DNA of 64,000 nucleotides, taken from Tatumella citrea. Its GTDB lineage: Bacteria; Pseudomonadota; Gammaproteobacteria; Enterobacterales; Enterobacteriaceae. The first letter of the stretch is position 1. Each line of letters starts with the position of its first letter. A program made the translations under genes and the position numbers. The stretch spans positions 2,666,001 through 2,730,000 of the forward strand of contig NZ_CP015579.1 in NCBI RefSeq assembly GCF_002163585.1. Reading direction: 5' to 3'. Shown piece by piece: positions 9,003 to 18,172 of this stretch. A model generated the notes under the pieces. The model saw nothing but the letters and a program-made list of their open reading frames with translations. It had not been told where the DNA came from and did not search any database.

Positions 9003-10310
9003 CTAGCGGCGCAGTTGTTCCGCATTTTGCAATGCTTCGGTCAGTTGCCCGGCCAGTGCGTCAATTACCTTCATACAGACTGAATTGCCAAATTGCTTGT
9101 AGATCTGTCCGTGTGATACCGCATCAACGATAAAATTATCAGGAAAACCCTGTAACCGTGCACATTCTACCGGAGTGAGCTTGCGAGGATTTTTCCCTGC
9201 ATCACTCTGGTCAATCAGAATTTCCGAACCATCTTTATAGTAACGGGCACTGAGGGTATTGGTGTACTCACTGTCGGCATTAAATAACGAATAACCGAAG
9301 CCATTGCCTCGTTGTTTATGAGAAGCCAGCCGTTTCTGATGACCGACCCACAATTTGTCTGACAGTGTGTATGCATCTTTTCCCCTGGCCGCAATTTGCT
9401 GTGACAGTTCTTCTGGCGTCAACAAGATATCCCCGACCCGGGTCGGCGTACAGGGAGCTTCCGGCCAGCTGAAAACCTGATCGAAATTCACTCCGGAGAA
9501 ATAATCTTTATCAAAACCAACGATGTAAACCCGTTCCCTGTTTTGAGGTGCCCCAAAATCTCCTGCCCTTAACACTTTAAAATCGACCCAGTAGTTAAGC
9601 TTACCGGACAGCGCTCTGCGCGCTTCATCGCTCATCGGGACATCGTCGGGGATAGCCCCGCCATGCGTACCTTGCAAAATTCCGATAATGGTTTTCAGAG
9701 TGCGGCCTTTATCGTGCCCCTGCAGCTGTTTTACATTTTCCAGCAAAAAGGCTTTGGGACGTTTTTCGGCCAGAATACGCTGTATTTCAAAAAACATGGT
9801 TCCACGGGTATCACTGAACCCTTGCCTGAGCCCTGCCAGTGAAAATGCCTGGCAGGGAAATCCTCCCAGCAATACATCATGATCAGCAATATCCTGTGCA
9901 TTGACCCGGGTGATATCACCCACCGGCATTTCACCATAATTTGCCAGGTAGGTTTTCTGAGCAAATTTATCCCATTCAGAGGTGAATACGCAGTGTCCAC
10001 CCAATCGCTGGAATGGCAGACGAATACCGCCTACTCCGGCAAACAAATCAATAAATGTGAACCGGCTCTGTTGTTTGGGTCCCTGACGAAAGGGTGCTTC
10101 CAGGTGATGCTTTTTCAGCCTGGCTTCAAGGCTTTGTATCGCCTTCCATTTTCCGGCCGACGGGATGTGTTCACCCGATTCCCAGCCACGGACCGTGCGT
10201 TCGCCGCTGGCAGACATACCGAGTACATTGGCAAATTCACTACGTCCCAGACCAAGACTTTCTCTGATCCTTTTGATCTCTTGCGGCGACGGGTTTGATA
10301 TAAGGGGCAT
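9003..10310 (-). CDS. DNA (cytosine-5-)-methyltransferase, Dcm-like, orphan
   Basis: This 435-aa C5-cytosine methyltransferase has an N-terminal helix-turn-helix (about residues 10-70, LGMSASGERTVRGWESG). The canonical motifs follow: I (FIDLFAGVGGIRLPF), IV (GGFPCQAFSLAG with the catalytic Cys), VI (LLENVKQL), VIII (QNRERVYIVG) and X (QFGNSVCMKV). The target-recognition segment RGNGFGY...TLSARYYKDG is very like E. coli Dcm, so CCWGG-type recognition is likely (inference). No restriction enzyme and no vsr repair gene is adjacent, so it appears to be an orphan regulatory or protective enzyme. The N-terminal HTH may bind its own promoter. Confidence 0.93.
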   Translation of the reverse strand: MPLISNPSPQEIKRIRESLGLGRSEFANVLGMSASGERTVRGWESGEHIPSAGKWKAIQSLEARLKKHHLEAPFRQGPKQQSRFTFIDLFAGVGGIRLPFQRLGGHCVFTSEWDKFAQKTYLANYGEMPVGDITRVNAQDIADHDVLLGGFPCQAFSLAGLRQGFSDTRGTMFFEIQRILAEKRPKAFLLENVKQLQGHDKGRTLKTIIGILQGTHGGAIPDDVPMSDEARRALSGKLNYWVDFKVLRAGDFGAPQNRERVYIVGFDKDYFSGVNFDQVFSWPEAPCTPTRVGDILLTPEELSQQIAARGKDAYTLSDKLWVGHQKRLASHKQRGNGFGYSLFNADSEYTNTLSARYYKDGSEILIDQSDAGKNPRKLTPVECARLQGFPDNFIVDAVSHGQIYKQFGNSVCMKVIDALAGQLTEALQNAEQLRR

Positions 10311-10624
10311 AGTAGGGTGACTTATCCGGTTTTAGTCCTGGAAGACTACCACCGGCCTGGTGACCAGGCAATGAGATATTCTGCGGTTGTTTAACAACAC
10401 CGGGTAATACATCTGTTGCCGCTACAGGCTATGTTTCTGGTTGTTCCCGGACATGATTTCGCAATGTTCTGTGTGTATCTGAATACTGGTTTAAAAAAGC
10501 ATCTGTGGAAAATTGCGCGCCCGGGAAATAAGTAAAATGAATCAAAGACCTGACAGGGTACTGCGGCTGTGAGTTACCCGTTTCCGCCGTTGCCGGCCCT
10601 TCCATCTTTTACAGGAATTAAGCT
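10311..10624. other. Intergenic region between divergent genes
   Basis: These 314 bp between the methyltransferase and the 129-aa gene contain no supported gene. They should hold both promoters; I could not assign them with confidence. Confidence 0.5.
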
Positions 10625-11014
10625 ATGTCACAATACCGCGTGGTTTTCATTCATTCCCCCTCGCCACTCCCCGGCCGCTCCCCCCTGCAACGTGGCTATT
10701 TCCCATTTTCCCTGACAGAAAAGTTTATGTCTGCATTGAGCCTTGCACTACAACCACACAGCCCCGATGTGCAGCTGACTGTAGATAATTCAGAGTCAGA
10801 TATTGAACTTCTGCTGGCACAGAATGTGGATTTTCTGATTTGCGCTCCCGGACTACGCTGGCAGTTTTATCACCAGGGATTCAATCCTCAGCAGATTATC
10901 TGGCTTAATGTGACAGAATTTATGAGCAGTGATGCCAGGCCTTCAGCGTTTAGAATTCGCTCAATGATCAGAGATATTGAGAAAGGTTCCATTCCTCCGC
11001 TGCCTGATTTGTAA
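10625..11014 (+). CDS. Uncharacterised 129-aa protein
   Basis: I do not recognise this family. The protein is soluble in appearance, with no signal peptide or membrane segment. Its pattern of hydrophobic strands (VVFIHSP at the start, VDFLICAPG near residue 70, IIWLNVTEF near residue 92) suggests a small alpha/beta Rossmann-like fold. A PTS IIB-like fold was considered, but the expected phosphorylatable Cys near the N-terminus is missing. The ATG at 10625 follows AGGAATTAAGCT. It lies alone, upstream of the Fur-box region of the porin. Base composition matches the surrounding chromosome. Confidence 0.7.
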   Translation: MSQYRVVFIHSPSPLPGRSPLQRGYFPFSLTEKFMSALSLALQPHSPDVQLTVDNSESDIELLLAQNVDFLICAPGLRWQFYHQGFNPQQIIWLNVTEFMSSDARPSAFRIRSMIRDIEKGSIPPLPDL

Positions 11015-11073
11015 ACAATCGTAATCAAAAAGAGTAATAACGGACGGCTATTGAGCTTACGTTTAATAAAAAT

Positions 11074-11092
11074 GACAATAATTATCATTACC
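11074..11092 (+). promoter_or_regulatory. Candidate Fur box upstream of the OprD-type porin
   Basis: The 19-mer GACAATAATTATCATTACC matches the Fur consensus GATAATGATAATCATTATC at 15 of 19 positions by my alignment. It lies about 100 bp upstream of the porin start. If functional, Fur-Fe(II) would repress the porin. The iron exporter fetAB lies just beyond the porin in the opposite orientation, which fits an iron-related locus. Confidence 0.55.
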
Positions 11093-11189
11093 GTTATCCG
11101 TTAAAGGCTTCACCTGCTAAACCAGCACGGATTTAAACCGTTCTGCACCAGATATGCCTCAACGCTGTCTGTTAGCAGGTTTTATTGTT

Positions 11190-12470
11190 ATGACTAAACC
11201 AAAACTCTCTCCGTTCCTGACATTTATCCTCAGCACATTACCGTTATCAGCAATGGCCGACTTATTAAGCGACAGTCATCTGACGCTCGATAGCCGAACA
11301 ATGTATTACAATAATGACAGTGGTACTTCACACACCAGCCAGCCGGTGGGCAAACAACTGGGCGAAGGGCTAATCCTGACCGGGAAGTCCGGTTATACCC
11401 CCGGAACGCTGGGATTCGGTGTTGATGCCGTTGGTATGCTGGGGACTAAACTGTATGGCCCGACCGGTAACAACATCAATACCGGTCTGTTTCCACAACA
11501 CAGTGATAACAGTGCTCCTGCAACTTTTGGCAGCGCTCGTTTTGCAGCCAAAGCCAAAATTCACCGCACCGTGGCGAGAGCAGGATATCAGCAACTCAAT
11601 CTGCCGGTGATTCACACCAATGCAGGACGTTTGTTTCCGGCATTTTATCGCGGCTACACGCTGCATTCAGAAGATATCAGTCACCTGACACTCGATGCCG
11701 GTTTTATCGACAGGGTTCAGGGCAGAAACCAGACCCACTATCAGCCACTCAAATCCACAGGCAAAGCGACCGGCAGTTCCTCCGGTTTTTCTTATGCCGG
11801 AGGCCGGTACACGCCGATAAATGCGCTGGCACTGAGTTATTACTATGCGCGGCTGAACAATTTTTATCAGCAGCACTTCTTTGGCGCAGTGGCCTCTTCC
11901 CCGTTAGGTCGCGGGGTGTTAACTGCAGATACCCGCTATTTTCTCAGCCGTAATGATGGTGAACGCTACGGTGGAAATGCCGATAACAATGCACTGGGTG
12001 GCATGCTGACCTACCGGATTGCCGGTAACAGTCTGGGTGCCGGCTACCAGCAACTCACCGGAACCGGAGGTTTTCCTTACCTCGATCCTGGTCAGAGCAT
12101 TGATGGTGTATCCACAGATACCACGGGGGGCAGCACAGGGCTTCTTAGCGAATCCCCTCTGTCAAAATTTAAAACAGCACATGAACGTGCATGGATAGTG
12201 CGTTATAACCTGGATTTGAGCCGGCTTGGAGCCCGGGGATTAAGTTTTAACAGCAGCTATGTTTATGGCTATCACGCCATGGTCAGCAGCAAAACCGGCT
12301 ATCAGAATGAGTGGGTACGAACGTTGGGCTTAAGTTACCGGTTACCGGAATCTGTCAGTAAGGATATGACGGTCAGCTGGAAGAATGTGACGTATCGCAG
12401 CAATATCAGTGGCACCCATAGTCAGGACCAGAATATTTTACTGCTCACCTGGCATTATTCGATTCTCTAA
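11190..12470 (+). CDS. OprD-family outer-membrane porin
   Basis: This 426-aa precursor has a Sec signal peptide ending in PLSAMA (cleavage near residue 23). The mature N-terminus DLLSDSHLTLDSRTMYYN is characteristic of OprD porins. The body is rich in alternating amphipathic strands (LALSYYYARL, LGAGYQQLTG) expected of an 18-stranded barrel. It ends in LLLTWHYSIL rather than the more usual terminal Phe. The ATG at 11190 is chosen over one at 11154 because the signal peptide then starts normally and AGCAGG precedes it. OprD porins admit basic amino acids or small carboxylates; here a Fur-like site lies upstream, so an iron-linked role is possible. The substrate is unknown. Confidence 0.87.
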   Translation: MTKPKLSPFLTFILSTLPLSAMADLLSDSHLTLDSRTMYYNNDSGTSHTSQPVGKQLGEGLILTGKSGYTPGTLGFGVDAVGMLGTKLYGPTGNNINTGLFPQHSDNSAPATFGSARFAAKAKIHRTVARAGYQQLNLPVIHTNAGRLFPAFYRGYTLHSEDISHLTLDAGFIDRVQGRNQTHYQPLKSTGKATGSSSGFSYAGGRYTPINALALSYYYARLNNFYQQHFFGAVASSPLGRGVLTADTRYFLSRNDGERYGGNADNNALGGMLTYRIAGNSLGAGYQQLTGTGGFPYLDPGQSIDGVSTDTTGGSTGLLSESPLSKFKTAHERAWIVRYNLDLSRLGARGLSFNSSYVYGYHAMVSSKTGYQNEWVRTLGLSYRLPESVSKDMTVSWKNVTYRSNISGTHSQDQNILLLTWHYSIL

Positions 12471-12488
12471 CCCGGGCTGATTATTCCG

Positions 12489-12519
12489 CTGCCGGCAGAG
12501 CTCAGTGTTCTGCCGGCAG
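12489..12519. terminator. Bidirectional terminator between porin and fetB
   Basis: A perfect 11-bp inverted repeat CTGCCGGCAGA/TCTGCCGGCAG with a 9-nt loop is followed on the + strand by AAGGGTTATTTT. It lies between the convergent porin and fetB stops. Confidence 0.7.
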
Positions 12520-12524
12520 AAGGG

Positions 12525-13298
12525 TTATTTTGCGTTCTTAATCACCAGTTGATGCCGGTCGTTATAAAAACGGCGACAGGCCAGATACCCGGCAATAATT
12601 GTCGAAATACTGGCGGTGGAGAGTGTCATAAAGGTGACCATAATCTGATATTTTATCGCTTTGACCGGATCGATCCCCGCGAAAATCAATCCTGACATCA
12701 TTCCCGGTAAGCTAACCAGACCAACAGTTTTTGCTGAATCTACGGTTGGAATCAACGATGAACGAATGCTTTCCCGCAGCAATTGCGCCGAGGCCTGTTT
12801 AGGTGTCGCTCCCAGACTCAGCATCTCCTGGATCTGTTGCTGATGAGAACTGAAACGCTGACCGAGGTTGTTATAACAAAGTCCCACCGCAATCATACCG
12901 TTGCCGGCGATCATGCCGGAAATTGGGATCACCTGCATCGGTAAAAACTCAATAGATCCGGTACCCACCAGCACGATCAGTGTCAGTACTGCCCCGCTGG
13001 TGATAGCGATAAATGACATTACAAATGCCCTGTCGATATATTTACTACGCTTTTTGGCATTCAGCGCCGCGTTTACACAGATAAACAACACCATCAGTAT
13101 CGTCAGTAAAGCATTATTCACATCGAAGATATATTTGAGAACATAACCGACAATCACTAACTGCACGACAGCCCGACCGATGCTCCAGATGATATCTTTT
13201 TCCAGTGAAAGCTTTTCCCGGTGACTGATGATAATGGCCAGCAATACCAGACCAAGGGACATTAACAGCGAGCTGTTGGTAATATTATGCTGGTTCAT
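12525..13298 (-). CDS. fetB: Iron export ABC transporter permease FetB (YbbM/UPF0014 family)
   Basis: This 257-aa inner-membrane protein has about seven hydrophobic helices and the family-defining segments (IPISGMIAGNGMIAVGLCYN, SLGATPKQASAQLLRESIR, GLVSLPGMMSGLIFAG). With FetA it forms an ABC exporter that lowers cytoplasmic iron and raises resistance to peroxide in E. coli. The start overlaps the end of fetA by 14 nt, so the two are translationally linked. It is expressed leftward and is convergent with the porin. Confidence 0.93.
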   Translation of the reverse strand: MNQHNITNSSLLMSLGLVLLAIIISHREKLSLEKDIIWSIGRAVVQLVIVGYVLKYIFDVNNALLTILMVLFICVNAALNAKKRSKYIDRAFVMSFIAITSGAVLTLIVLVGTGSIEFLPMQVIPISGMIAGNGMIAVGLCYNNLGQRFSSHQQQIQEMLSLGATPKQASAQLLRESIRSSLIPTVDSAKTVGLVSLPGMMSGLIFAGIDPVKAIKYQIMVTFMTLSTASISTIIAGYLACRRFYNDRHQLVIKNAK

Positions 13299-13956
13299 TA
13301 GTGGTTTCCCGGGGCTGGTTGGCGGTCAGAGTAATCACATTATCCGCATGATTGATTTCGTTGCGATCGTGGGTTACCCAGAGCACGCCAAGATTTTTCT
13401 CTCTGACATACTGATGAATCAAATCGTTCACCCGGCGTTTATTACTGTCATCCAGTGCGCTGGTAATTTCATCCAGCAGCAGAACCCTGGGTAAAAACTG
13501 CAGGTTACGCAGCAGTGAAACCCGTTGTTTTTCACCGCCAGAAAGTTCGGTCACCGGTTTAGAAAGCAAGTTTTCCGGCAGTGCCAGCCGTTGCAGATCC
13601 TGCTTAAGTTGCTGTGCATCGGCTTTCTTTTGTCGCAACTGCCACGGAAAACTCAGATTATCCTCCACCGTCTCACCAAACAACGCAGGTGTCTGAGCAC
13701 AATAGGAAACCTGGCGCCGGTACTCCTCCGGGGAATAACTGTCGATAGATTTACCGTCAAAACGAATATTTCCGCTGTCGGCAGAGATCAGCGAGGAGGC
13801 AATTTTCAATAAGGTACTTTTGCCGCATCCGGAGGGACCGGTAATCAGAGTAAACTCCCCGGGCCGGAGAGAGAGTGAAATGTCATTAAGTATCGGTGTA
13901 TTACCCGCCCGAAAGCAGATATTGCTTAATTCGAGCAGTGGTGGCGACTTCTCCAT
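13285..13956 (-). CDS. fetA: Iron export ABC transporter ATP-binding subunit FetA (YbbL)
   Basis: This is a 223-aa ABC ATPase. Walker A GPSGCGKST lies near residues 40-48, the signature LSGGEKQR near residue 138, and Walker B VLLLDEITSALD near residue 158. The size and the overlap with FetB match E. coli FetAB. The segment FNLSFPWQLR-like 'EDNLSFPWQLRQK' is typical of this subfamily. It is the first gene of the two-gene operon. No metal-responsive site was identified in the upstream gap. Confidence 0.93.
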   Translation of the reverse strand: MEKSPPLLELSNICFRAGNTPILNDISLSLRPGEFTLITGPSGCGKSTLLKIASSLISADSGNIRFDGKSIDSYSPEEYRRQVSYCAQTPALFGETVEDNLSFPWQLRQKKADAQQLKQDLQRLALPENLLSKPVTELSGGEKQRVSLLRNLQFLPRVLLLDEITSALDDSNKRRVNDLIHQYVREKNLGVLWVTHDRNEINHADNVITLTANQPRETTNEPA

Positions 13957-14200
13957 GATCTTTATTCCTGTATTCTCTACTATTCCCCCTATATTAACGG
14001 GGTTTCCTGTCAGGGATAAATGGCTTTTTTAGGCCTGCAGCAGCAACATTCTGCTGGCGGGTGGCTTTTTTGTCACTCATTCATGCCACCCCGGGCCAAC
14101 AGGCTGAATTTGACATAATTTTTTAACTATAGTGACTGGTGTTTCCGGCTGCAGCCTTTTAAGGTAGAAGTCTTAATTCTGAATGGATGGGAGACGAGTA

Positions 14201-15127
14201 ATGCGGATTCTGGTTGTTGGCGCTGGCTCTACCGGCGGGTTTTATGGCGCAAGTCTGGCGCGTCATGGCCGTGATGTCACATTTCTGGTACGTGAGAAGC
14301 GAGCAGAAAAACTCAGAGAAAACGGGCTGGTCGTTCATGCACACTCCGGCACCTTCTCTCTCCGGCCACAGATTGTAGTCGCAGATGAAATTACCGCCCC
14401 TTATGACCTGATTATTCTGACCGTAAAAAGTTTTGGTCTGGCTGGCGCTATCCGGGATATTACTCCGGCTGTGGGCAAAGACACTGTCATACTGCCGATT
14501 CTCAACGGTATGAAGCACATCACCACGCTGCGTGAGACATTTGGTGAAGACAAGGTGATTGGTGGCCTGTGTAAGATTCACTCTACGCTAAATGATGAGG
14601 GCGAAGTTCTCCAGATGTCTGCACTCAGCCAGTTAATCTTTGGTGAGTTAGATGGCGGTGATTCAGTCAGGATTCAGAAGATTAATCAGGTATTTACCGA
14701 TTGCGGATTTGATAACAAATTATCACTGTCAGTACAAAGTGATCTGTGGGAAAAATGGCTGTTGCTGAGCACCCTGGGCGCAGTTACCTGTCTGTCGCGT
14801 GGTAATACCCAGCAGGTGTTGCAGTCTGCCGGAGGTGACACACTGCTGAACACTATTTTCAGTGAAGTTCTGGCGGTAGTCACTGCCTGCGGCTATCAGC
14901 AGCGCCCTGCGGTCATCGCCACCACTCTGCAAACCCTCAGTAATCCGGCCACTCCGATGACATCCTCAATGTATCGCGATTTGCATCAGGGTTTCCAGAT
15001 TGAAGCAGACCAAATCATTGGCGATCTGGTAGAAAGAGCACGTGCACATTCAGTACCTGTACCACTGCTGAATGCAGTATGGGTGAATTTGCAGGTTTAT
15101 CAGATTCAGCGCCAGTCGTCTGTCTGA
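14201..15127 (+). CDS. 2-dehydropantoate 2-reductase (PanE/ApbA) family protein
   Basis: This 308-aa NADP-dependent reductase has an N-terminal Rossmann motif (ILVVGAGSTGGFYGASLA). It has the family features VKSFGLAGAI near residue 80, a catalytic-Lys region in 'DLWEKWLLLSTLGA' and a C-terminal 'TSSMYRDLHQGFQIEADQIIGDL'. PanE reduces ketopantoate to pantoate in coenzyme A synthesis. Genomes often carry several paralogues of unknown substrate, so this may be a second copy rather than the biosynthetic enzyme. GGGAGACGAGTA before the ATG at 14201 supports this start over 14183. It is convergent with tmaR. Confidence 0.88.
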   Translation: MRILVVGAGSTGGFYGASLARHGRDVTFLVREKRAEKLRENGLVVHAHSGTFSLRPQIVVADEITAPYDLIILTVKSFGLAGAIRDITPAVGKDTVILPILNGMKHITTLRETFGEDKVIGGLCKIHSTLNDEGEVLQMSALSQLIFGELDGGDSVRIQKINQVFTDCGFDNKLSLSVQSDLWEKWLLLSTLGAVTCLSRGNTQQVLQSAGGDTLLNTIFSEVLAVVTACGYQQRPAVIATTLQTLSNPATPMTSSMYRDLHQGFQIEADQIIGDLVERARAHSVPVPLLNAVWVNLQVYQIQRQSSV

Positions 15128-15137
15128 TGATATAAAA

Positions 15138-15159
15138 AGCCCGGTCATTGTGCCGGGCT
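15138..15159 (-). terminator. Rho-independent terminator of tmaR
   Basis: The stem AGCCCGG/CCGGGCT with an 8-nt loop is followed on the minus strand by TTTTTATA, directly after the tmaR stop. It also lies just after the PanE-family stop, but has no U-tract in that direction. Confidence 0.8.
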
Positions 15160-15176
15160 GATTCTGAACTGTCGGT

Positions 15177-15515
15177 TTATTTCTTTTCGTCGACTGACGG
15201 TGCTTTCTGTTCACCCAGCAGTTTCAGTTTTTTCGAGATTTCACGACGTTCTTTAGACAGATCGGCGTTTTTGATGATGTATTCGTCGACACGATCTTCA
15301 TAGTCGCTGCGCATGCTGGCAATAATTTCCTGAATTGCCTCAATGCTCATGCCAGGCTTGATATATTCACTCAGGTTATCCAGCAACAGAACACGCTTCT
15401 GGTTGTCACGGACTTTCTTCTCATTATCCGTGATCTCACGTTGTAACTTATTTTTACGGCGAAACATGCGTACAAATTCGAGTACGTCCTGGAATGACTG
15501 TTTGGCATTTTCCAT
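15177..15515 (-). CDS. tmaR: PTS system regulator TmaR (YeeX, DUF496)
   Basis: This 112-aa, highly charged helical protein is close to E. coli YeeX/TmaR: the N-terminus [20 protein letters not shown] and the internal [17 protein letters not shown] are nearly identical. TmaR localises at the cell pole and controls PTS enzyme I in E. coli. The predicted structure is mostly coiled coil. It lies next to yeeA as in E. coli, which supports orthology. A terminator follows immediately. Confidence 0.95.
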   Translation of the reverse strand: MENAKQSFQDVLEFVRMFRRKNKLQREITDNEKKVRDNQKRVLLLDNLSEYIKPGMSIEAIQEIIASMRSDYEDRVDEYIIKNADLSKERREISKKLKLLGEQKAPSVDEKK

Positions 15516-15669
15516 GATAACACCTTAGTTTGACGCCTGTTCTGGCAGGCGTGTGAGTTTCAGAATCTATCGAATCAGATGAAGTCTCTGCTGCTTTATT
15601 GTGACTTCTAAAACTTTTCAGTACCTTATCTTAGCGCAAAGCAAATGCAATTCACATTCAGACCACCGA

Positions 15670-16779
15670 TTACTTTCTCAGCACCATCCGGATCAGATCA
15701 TTCATTCTGACCAACTGGCCGTGCAGTTCAAGGCTTAACCATACATAACCGTACACCTGAGCGGCTTCAGCATTCGCATGTTCCGCTTTGGAAAGCAGCG
15801 ATTTTAGCTCACGGTTAACCTCTTCCAGTTCAGCCGCAGTGGCAGCAACATTATCCGGAATGCCGCTGACCAGCATCTCAGCCAGTGTGCGAAACAGGTT
15901 TTCGGTCAGCGCCTGAGTCCGTCGTATCGTCGGGGCATTCAGCAGTAACAGATGACTTTCGCGAGAGGCCCACCACGCATTGATCTGCATCTCCAGGGTG
16001 TAGACCATATTACGTTGAATGGTCTGAATGGCTTCATACACTGATTTAGGGATACGGGTCTCTTTATTTGCCGGTTCCAGCAGCGAGCGCATTTTGACCA
16101 CCTCAGTCAGTAATTTCTGAATCGGTTTATTCAGCCGTGGCTTTTCCAGCAAATTAGGTGACAATCCGGTGTGGTAAATCTTTAGTGAGGCTATCAGAGC
16201 ATCTGACATTCTGATTCGCCAGAATGTATAAGCACGTTGGGCCCAGATTCCGGTAAAGATCACAGCCAGGATAGAGCCAAAAATCACATCGCCGCCGCGC
16301 CATAATGCCGTCAGGAAATCGCCCGCAGGGGCCCCCACGACCACCCCCAGAGTAATGCCAATCAACAATGCCATATACGGCCGTTTACCCAGGGTCAGAT
16401 AGCCACAGACAAACATGACAATGGCACACCACACCAGCATCGCCGGCAGAGAAATCAGCTCTATTTTCAGGGCAATTAATCCCGAAACAGAACCCGCGAT
16501 CGTGCCGATGATACGCTGCACCGCACGTGGAAATACCGTCCCCCAGGAAGAAACCGGTCCCATCACCACCACCAGGGTGATTAATGGCCAGCTCCCTTCC
16601 GGAATCTGAAATAACCTGACCAGCAGAAAAGTTAAAACAAAGGAGATGGCAATACGCAGACCATGAACGGTCTTGTAATGGCGGTATAACCAAAATTCGG
16701 GTTTGGATATCGGCTTGTCGGGACGCACTCTGAGTTTCCGGTCATTATCTGAAGGTGTATTTTTACATATTCGTGGCAA
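15670..16779 (-). CDS. yeeA: FUSC-family inner-membrane protein YeeA
   Basis: This 369-aa protein has about six N-terminal transmembrane helices and a soluble C-terminal half, the layout of fusaric-acid-resistance (FUSC)/aromatic-acid exporter-like proteins. 'HGLRIAISFVLTFLL' and 'SWPLITLVVVMGPVSSWGTV' match YeeA of E. coli, and the position between tmaR and dacD is conserved. The function is not established. sbmC, which lies between yeeA and dacD in E. coli, is absent here; the 226-bp gap holds only a short terminator-like repeat. Confidence 0.9.
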   Translation of the reverse strand: MPRICKNTPSDNDRKLRVRPDKPISKPEFWLYRHYKTVHGLRIAISFVLTFLLVRLFQIPEGSWPLITLVVVMGPVSSWGTVFPRAVQRIIGTIAGSVSGLIALKIELISLPAMLVWCAIVMFVCGYLTLGKRPYMALLIGITLGVVVGAPAGDFLTALWRGGDVIFGSILAVIFTGIWAQRAYTFWRIRMSDALIASLKIYHTGLSPNLLEKPRLNKPIQKLLTEVVKMRSLLEPANKETRIPKSVYEAIQTIQRNMVYTLEMQINAWWASRESHLLLLNAPTIRRTQALTENLFRTLAEMLVSGIPDNVAATAAELEEVNRELKSLLSKAEHANAEAAQVYGYVWLSLELHGQLVRMNDLIRMVLRK

Positions 16780-16967
16780 AAAATCTGTGGCAATTCGTCA
16801 CAGTCATCGGGGATTTTGACAGGGATTTTCTTTGTTGATGGCTATGCAGAACCACAATGACAATCAGTAATGAAGTGAAATAGCTGACAGTTACCGGACG
16901 GACTGAAAGATTCTCTGCACCAAGCTTAATAGCAGACATTGGAGGTTTCACACTGTTTTGGTGTTGA

Positions 16968-16996
16968 ATTACACCGGCCAGTTTGACCGGTGTAAT
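16968..16996 (-). terminator. Probable terminator after dacD
   Basis: A perfect 10-bp inverted repeat ATTACACCGG/CCGGTGTAAT with a 9-nt loop starts 9 nt after the dacD stop. The U-tract is poor, so this is a probable terminator only. Confidence 0.6.
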
Positions 16997-17005
16997 AGAT
17001 AACGG

Positions 17006-18172
17006 TTACAGTTTTTTCTTAACGTAGTCGGTGATCCGGGTGATGATGCCACCCTGTTTCACTTCCTGCAGCGCAACCAGAGGATAGCTGGCAATCTGCT
17101 TATCTTTGTCCATTACCTGAATTTCCCCGACTTGTTCATCGGCAGCTAACGGTGCATCCAGCTCTTTTTTATCGATAACATATTTCGCTTTCACCTGGTT
17201 AATCTCACCACGTGGCAGCGACAGATAGACATCTTTGGCTGAACCGACATTCACCGAATGCGGATTGCCGTACCAGACATTCTCAGTACCGATCGCTTTA
17301 CCGGCATGGAACAGCTGGACGGTATCAAAATTATTCTGGCCCCAGATCAGCAGTTTTCGGGCACAGTCTTCACGGTCTTTCGGGCTTTTTGCCCCCATAA
17401 CCACCGCGATCAGGCGATGCTGACCAATAACATTGGTGGCAATAATATTAAACCCGGCGGTTTCGGTGTGGCCGGTTTTCATACCATCCACATGCAGGCT
17501 GTTATCCCACAGCAGGCCAACACGGTTATTCTGAGTGATGCCGTTCCATGTCATCGTCTTCTGACTGTACATGTGATAGAACTCTGGCTCCCCGTGGATA
17601 ATTGCCATCGCAACAATCCCCAGGTCTCTTGCTGTACTGTACTGGCCCGGTGCGTCTAACCCGTGAACTGTCTCAAAATGGGTATTTTGCAGATGCAGAT
17701 CAGCGACCACCTGATTCATCAGTTTAACAAAGTTCTGTTGTCCACCGGCGACGTAATCGGCCAAAGCCACACAGGCATCATTACCTGAATCAACAATAAC
17801 CCCACGGCTTAAATCGCGTACTGAGATTTTATCTCCGGGCTTGAGGAACATCAGAGATGACCCTTTAAATACCGGATTACCTGCACCCCACGCATCTTCC
17901 CCGACAGTGACGATATCGTCCGGGGTAATGCGTTTCTGGTTAATTGCACGATCCACCACATAGCCGGTGACCAGTTTGGTCAGACTGGCAGGGTTACGGC
18001 GTTCATCAGGGTTGTTTGATGTTAAAACCTGTCCGGTAGTCGCGTCCATTAACACCCAGGATGCGGCATCAAGTGTTGGTGGCGTCGTGGAAAAAGGCAG
18101 GGTGTCATCGGCAAAAGCCGTTGATGTCAGTAAAATCATACCCGGTAAAGTAATAAGCAGACGCCTTTTCAA
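17006..18172 (-). CDS. dacD: D-alanyl-D-alanine carboxypeptidase DacD (PBP6b)
   Basis: This 388-aa low-molecular-weight penicillin-binding protein trims D-Ala from peptidoglycan pentapeptides. It has a signal peptide (cleavage near AFA-DD, residue 21), the active-site SxxK (ASLTK) near residue 63, SGN near residue 128 and KTG (MKTGHTE) near residue 232. A C-terminal amphipathic tail (ITRIIDYVKKKL-like) serves as membrane anchor. The start at 18172 is a TTG codon, supported by GAGGAATTTAGT before it. The gene order with yeeA and tmaR identifies DacD rather than DacA or DacC. Confidence 0.92.
   Translation of the reverse strand: MKRRLLITLPGMILLTSTAFADDTLPFSTTPPTLDAASWVLMDATTGQVLTSNNPDERRNPASLTKLVTGYVVDRAINQKRITPDDIVTVGEDAWGAGNPVFKGSSLMFLKPGDKISVRDLSRGVIVDSGNDACVALADYVAGGQQNFVKLMNQVVADLHLQNTHFETVHGLDAPGQYSTARDLGIVAMAIIHGEPEFYHMYSQKTMTWNGITQNNRVGLLWDNSLHVDGMKTGHTETAGFNIIATNVIGQHRLIAVVMGAKSPKDREDCARKLLIWGQNNFDTVQLFHAGKAIGTENVWYGNPHSVNVGSAKDVYLSLPRGEINQVKAKYVIDKKELDAPLAADEQVGEIQVMDKDKQIASYPLVALQEVKQGGIITRITDYVKKKL

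Noticed and set aside
13957..14200. A Fur or other iron-responsive site upstream of fetA
   Set aside because: No sequence close to the Fur consensus was found in this gap; the only good match is before the porin.
16763..16951. Short leftward frame between yeeA and dacD as a remnant of sbmC
   Set aside because: No SbmC/GyrI-like sequence is visible; sbmC appears simply absent.
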